64,000 bases of DNA from Candidatus Amulumruptor caecigallinarius (GTDB taxonomy: Bacteria > Bacteroidota > Bacteroidia > Bacteroidales > Muribaculaceae): NCBI GenBank assembly GCA_023665605.1, contig JAMPDP010000001.1, forward strand, positions 1,072,169 through 1,136,168. The letters run 5' to 3'. Position numbers and translations under genes: made by a program. The notes under the pieces are model-generated. The model did no database searches and was not told the origin of the DNA. It saw only the letters and a program-made list of their open reading frames with translations. This document shows, piece after piece, positions 63,466 to 64,000 of the stretch. How positions within the stretch are numbered: the first letter of the stretch is position 1; every line of letters starts with the position of its first letter.

Positions 63466-63945
63466 ATGGAAGTCGGCTCGCTGCCCAAACTCAATCTGCC
63501 CCCTTGCCAACTGAGGCTCCGTTCTGCAGGCTCCGGCGAGACACAGATTTATGACCCACTGCGCGGCAAGTGGCTGCTTCTAACTCCTGAGGAGCATGTG
63601 CGTCAGAGCTTTGCAGCATGGCTCCGTGACAGCCTCGGCTATCCGTCGGGGCTCACCGCCACTGAGGTTGGACTGCGGCTGAACGGCACCATCAAACGCA
63701 GCGACATCGTGGTGTTTGACCGGGCACGACATCCCCTGGTCATCGTAGAGTGCAAGGCACCCACAGTCAACGTGACCCGCGCCGTGTTCGACCAGATTGT
63801 GCGCTACAACATGGCACTCCGCGCCCGGCTACTCATTGTCACTAACGGACTGCGCCACTACGCCGTGGCCGTGGACTACACCGCGCACCGCTGCGACTTC
63901 CTCCAAGCCATCCCAACGTGGGAAGAACTCACCGGCGAACAGTGA
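63466..63945 (+). CDS. HSDR_N-type nuclease-fold protein
   Basis: This 159-residue protein resembles the N-terminal domain of type I restriction HsdR: SDIVVFDR and VIVECKAP supply the D and E-x-K of a PD-(D/E)XK core, followed by QIVRYNMALRARLLIVTNG. No methylase or specificity gene is present, and the family is often next to holA in Bacteroidales, so restriction is unlikely; repair or RNA roles are open. Nothing supportable follows in 63946-64000. Confidence 0.82.
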   Translation: MEVGSLPKLNLPPCQLRLRSAGSGETQIYDPLRGKWLLLTPEEHVRQSFAAWLRDSLGYPSGLTATEVGLRLNGTIKRSDIVVFDRARHPLVIVECKAPTVNVTRAVFDQIVRYNMALRARLLIVTNGLRHYAVAVDYTAHRCDFLQAIPTWEELTGEQ

Positions 63946-64000
63946 CCTAAATTCCAGTCCGAAGTGCGAAAGGCTGGAGTGAAGCAGCAGGGGTATCCTC

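Noticed and set aside
63466..63945. Type I restriction-modification system
   Set aside because: Only a lone HsdR N-terminal-like domain is present, with no methylase or specificity gene.

Overview
The window looks like chromosomal DNA from a GC-rich member of the Bacteroidales, most likely Muribaculaceae-like. Four observations point there. First, Bacteroidetes-type promoters recur (-7 box TAnnTTTG, often with TTTG or TTGG about 19-20 nt upstream), and Shine-Dalgarno sites are weak. Second, the type IX secretion (T9SS) and gliding genes porU and gldE are present, with T9SS-type C-terminal tails on an amylase and a leucine-rich-repeat protein. Third, there is an Mfa1/Mfa2-type (type V) fimbrial operon. 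Fourth, Bacteroidales-restricted families occur (DUF3575, DUF3868, DUF4270, DUF4827, a short GT5-like protein). No species can be assigned from sequence reading alone.

Layout. 1-783: end of a type I pullulanase-like gene and a small winged-helix gene. 944-6968: tripartite RND efflux operon. 6975-9410 (minus): two identical tRNA-Arg(ACG) genes read into tadA, queC and rnz, so substrates and maturation enzymes share one unit. 9411-10394: a non-coding nested palindrome, then the fimbrial promoter and a long leader. 10395-21416: six-gene fimbrial operon. 21525-28036: DHH phosphoesterase, DUF4827 lipoprotein, glmM, NlpC/P60 peptidase, glycosyltransferase and methyltransferase. 27987-31305 (minus): gluQ, a small protein, a PBP4-type peptidase and an ECF sigma factor. 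31647-41864: deoxycytidylate deaminase, S41 protease, formyl-THF cycloligase, rex, a degenerate FAH-like protein, porU, a short GT5-like protein and a DUF4270 lipoprotein. 41988-45384: tRNA-Thr, then an AT-rich island with a small ORF, a frameshifted gene and a secreted BspA-like LRR protein. 45541-48893 (minus): pRiA4b ORF-3-like protein, recO, DEAD-box helicase. 49120-51405: two-gene ABC exporter. 51406-52221: a second nested palindrome and the amylase promoter. 52222-63945: large modular GH13 amylase, two thioredoxins, gldE, tsaE, a C11 peptidase lipoprotein, MscS channel, small beta-barrel, beta-helix lipoprotein and an HSDR_N-type nuclease-fold protein.

How the parts connect. Surface biology dominates. 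The fimbrial operon encodes lipoprotein pilins with an Arg-containing processing motif after the first beta strand. PorU is the sortase that would attach cargo such as the amylase and the LRR protein to the cell surface. The most unusual features are the tRNA-Arg/tadA/queC/rnz unit, two hierarchical palindromes (one with a degenerate relative elsewhere in the window), a decameric intergenic repeat found twice, and starch-binding-like segments in the large fimbrial adhesin. All functional calls come from reading motifs by eye; no database search was run.
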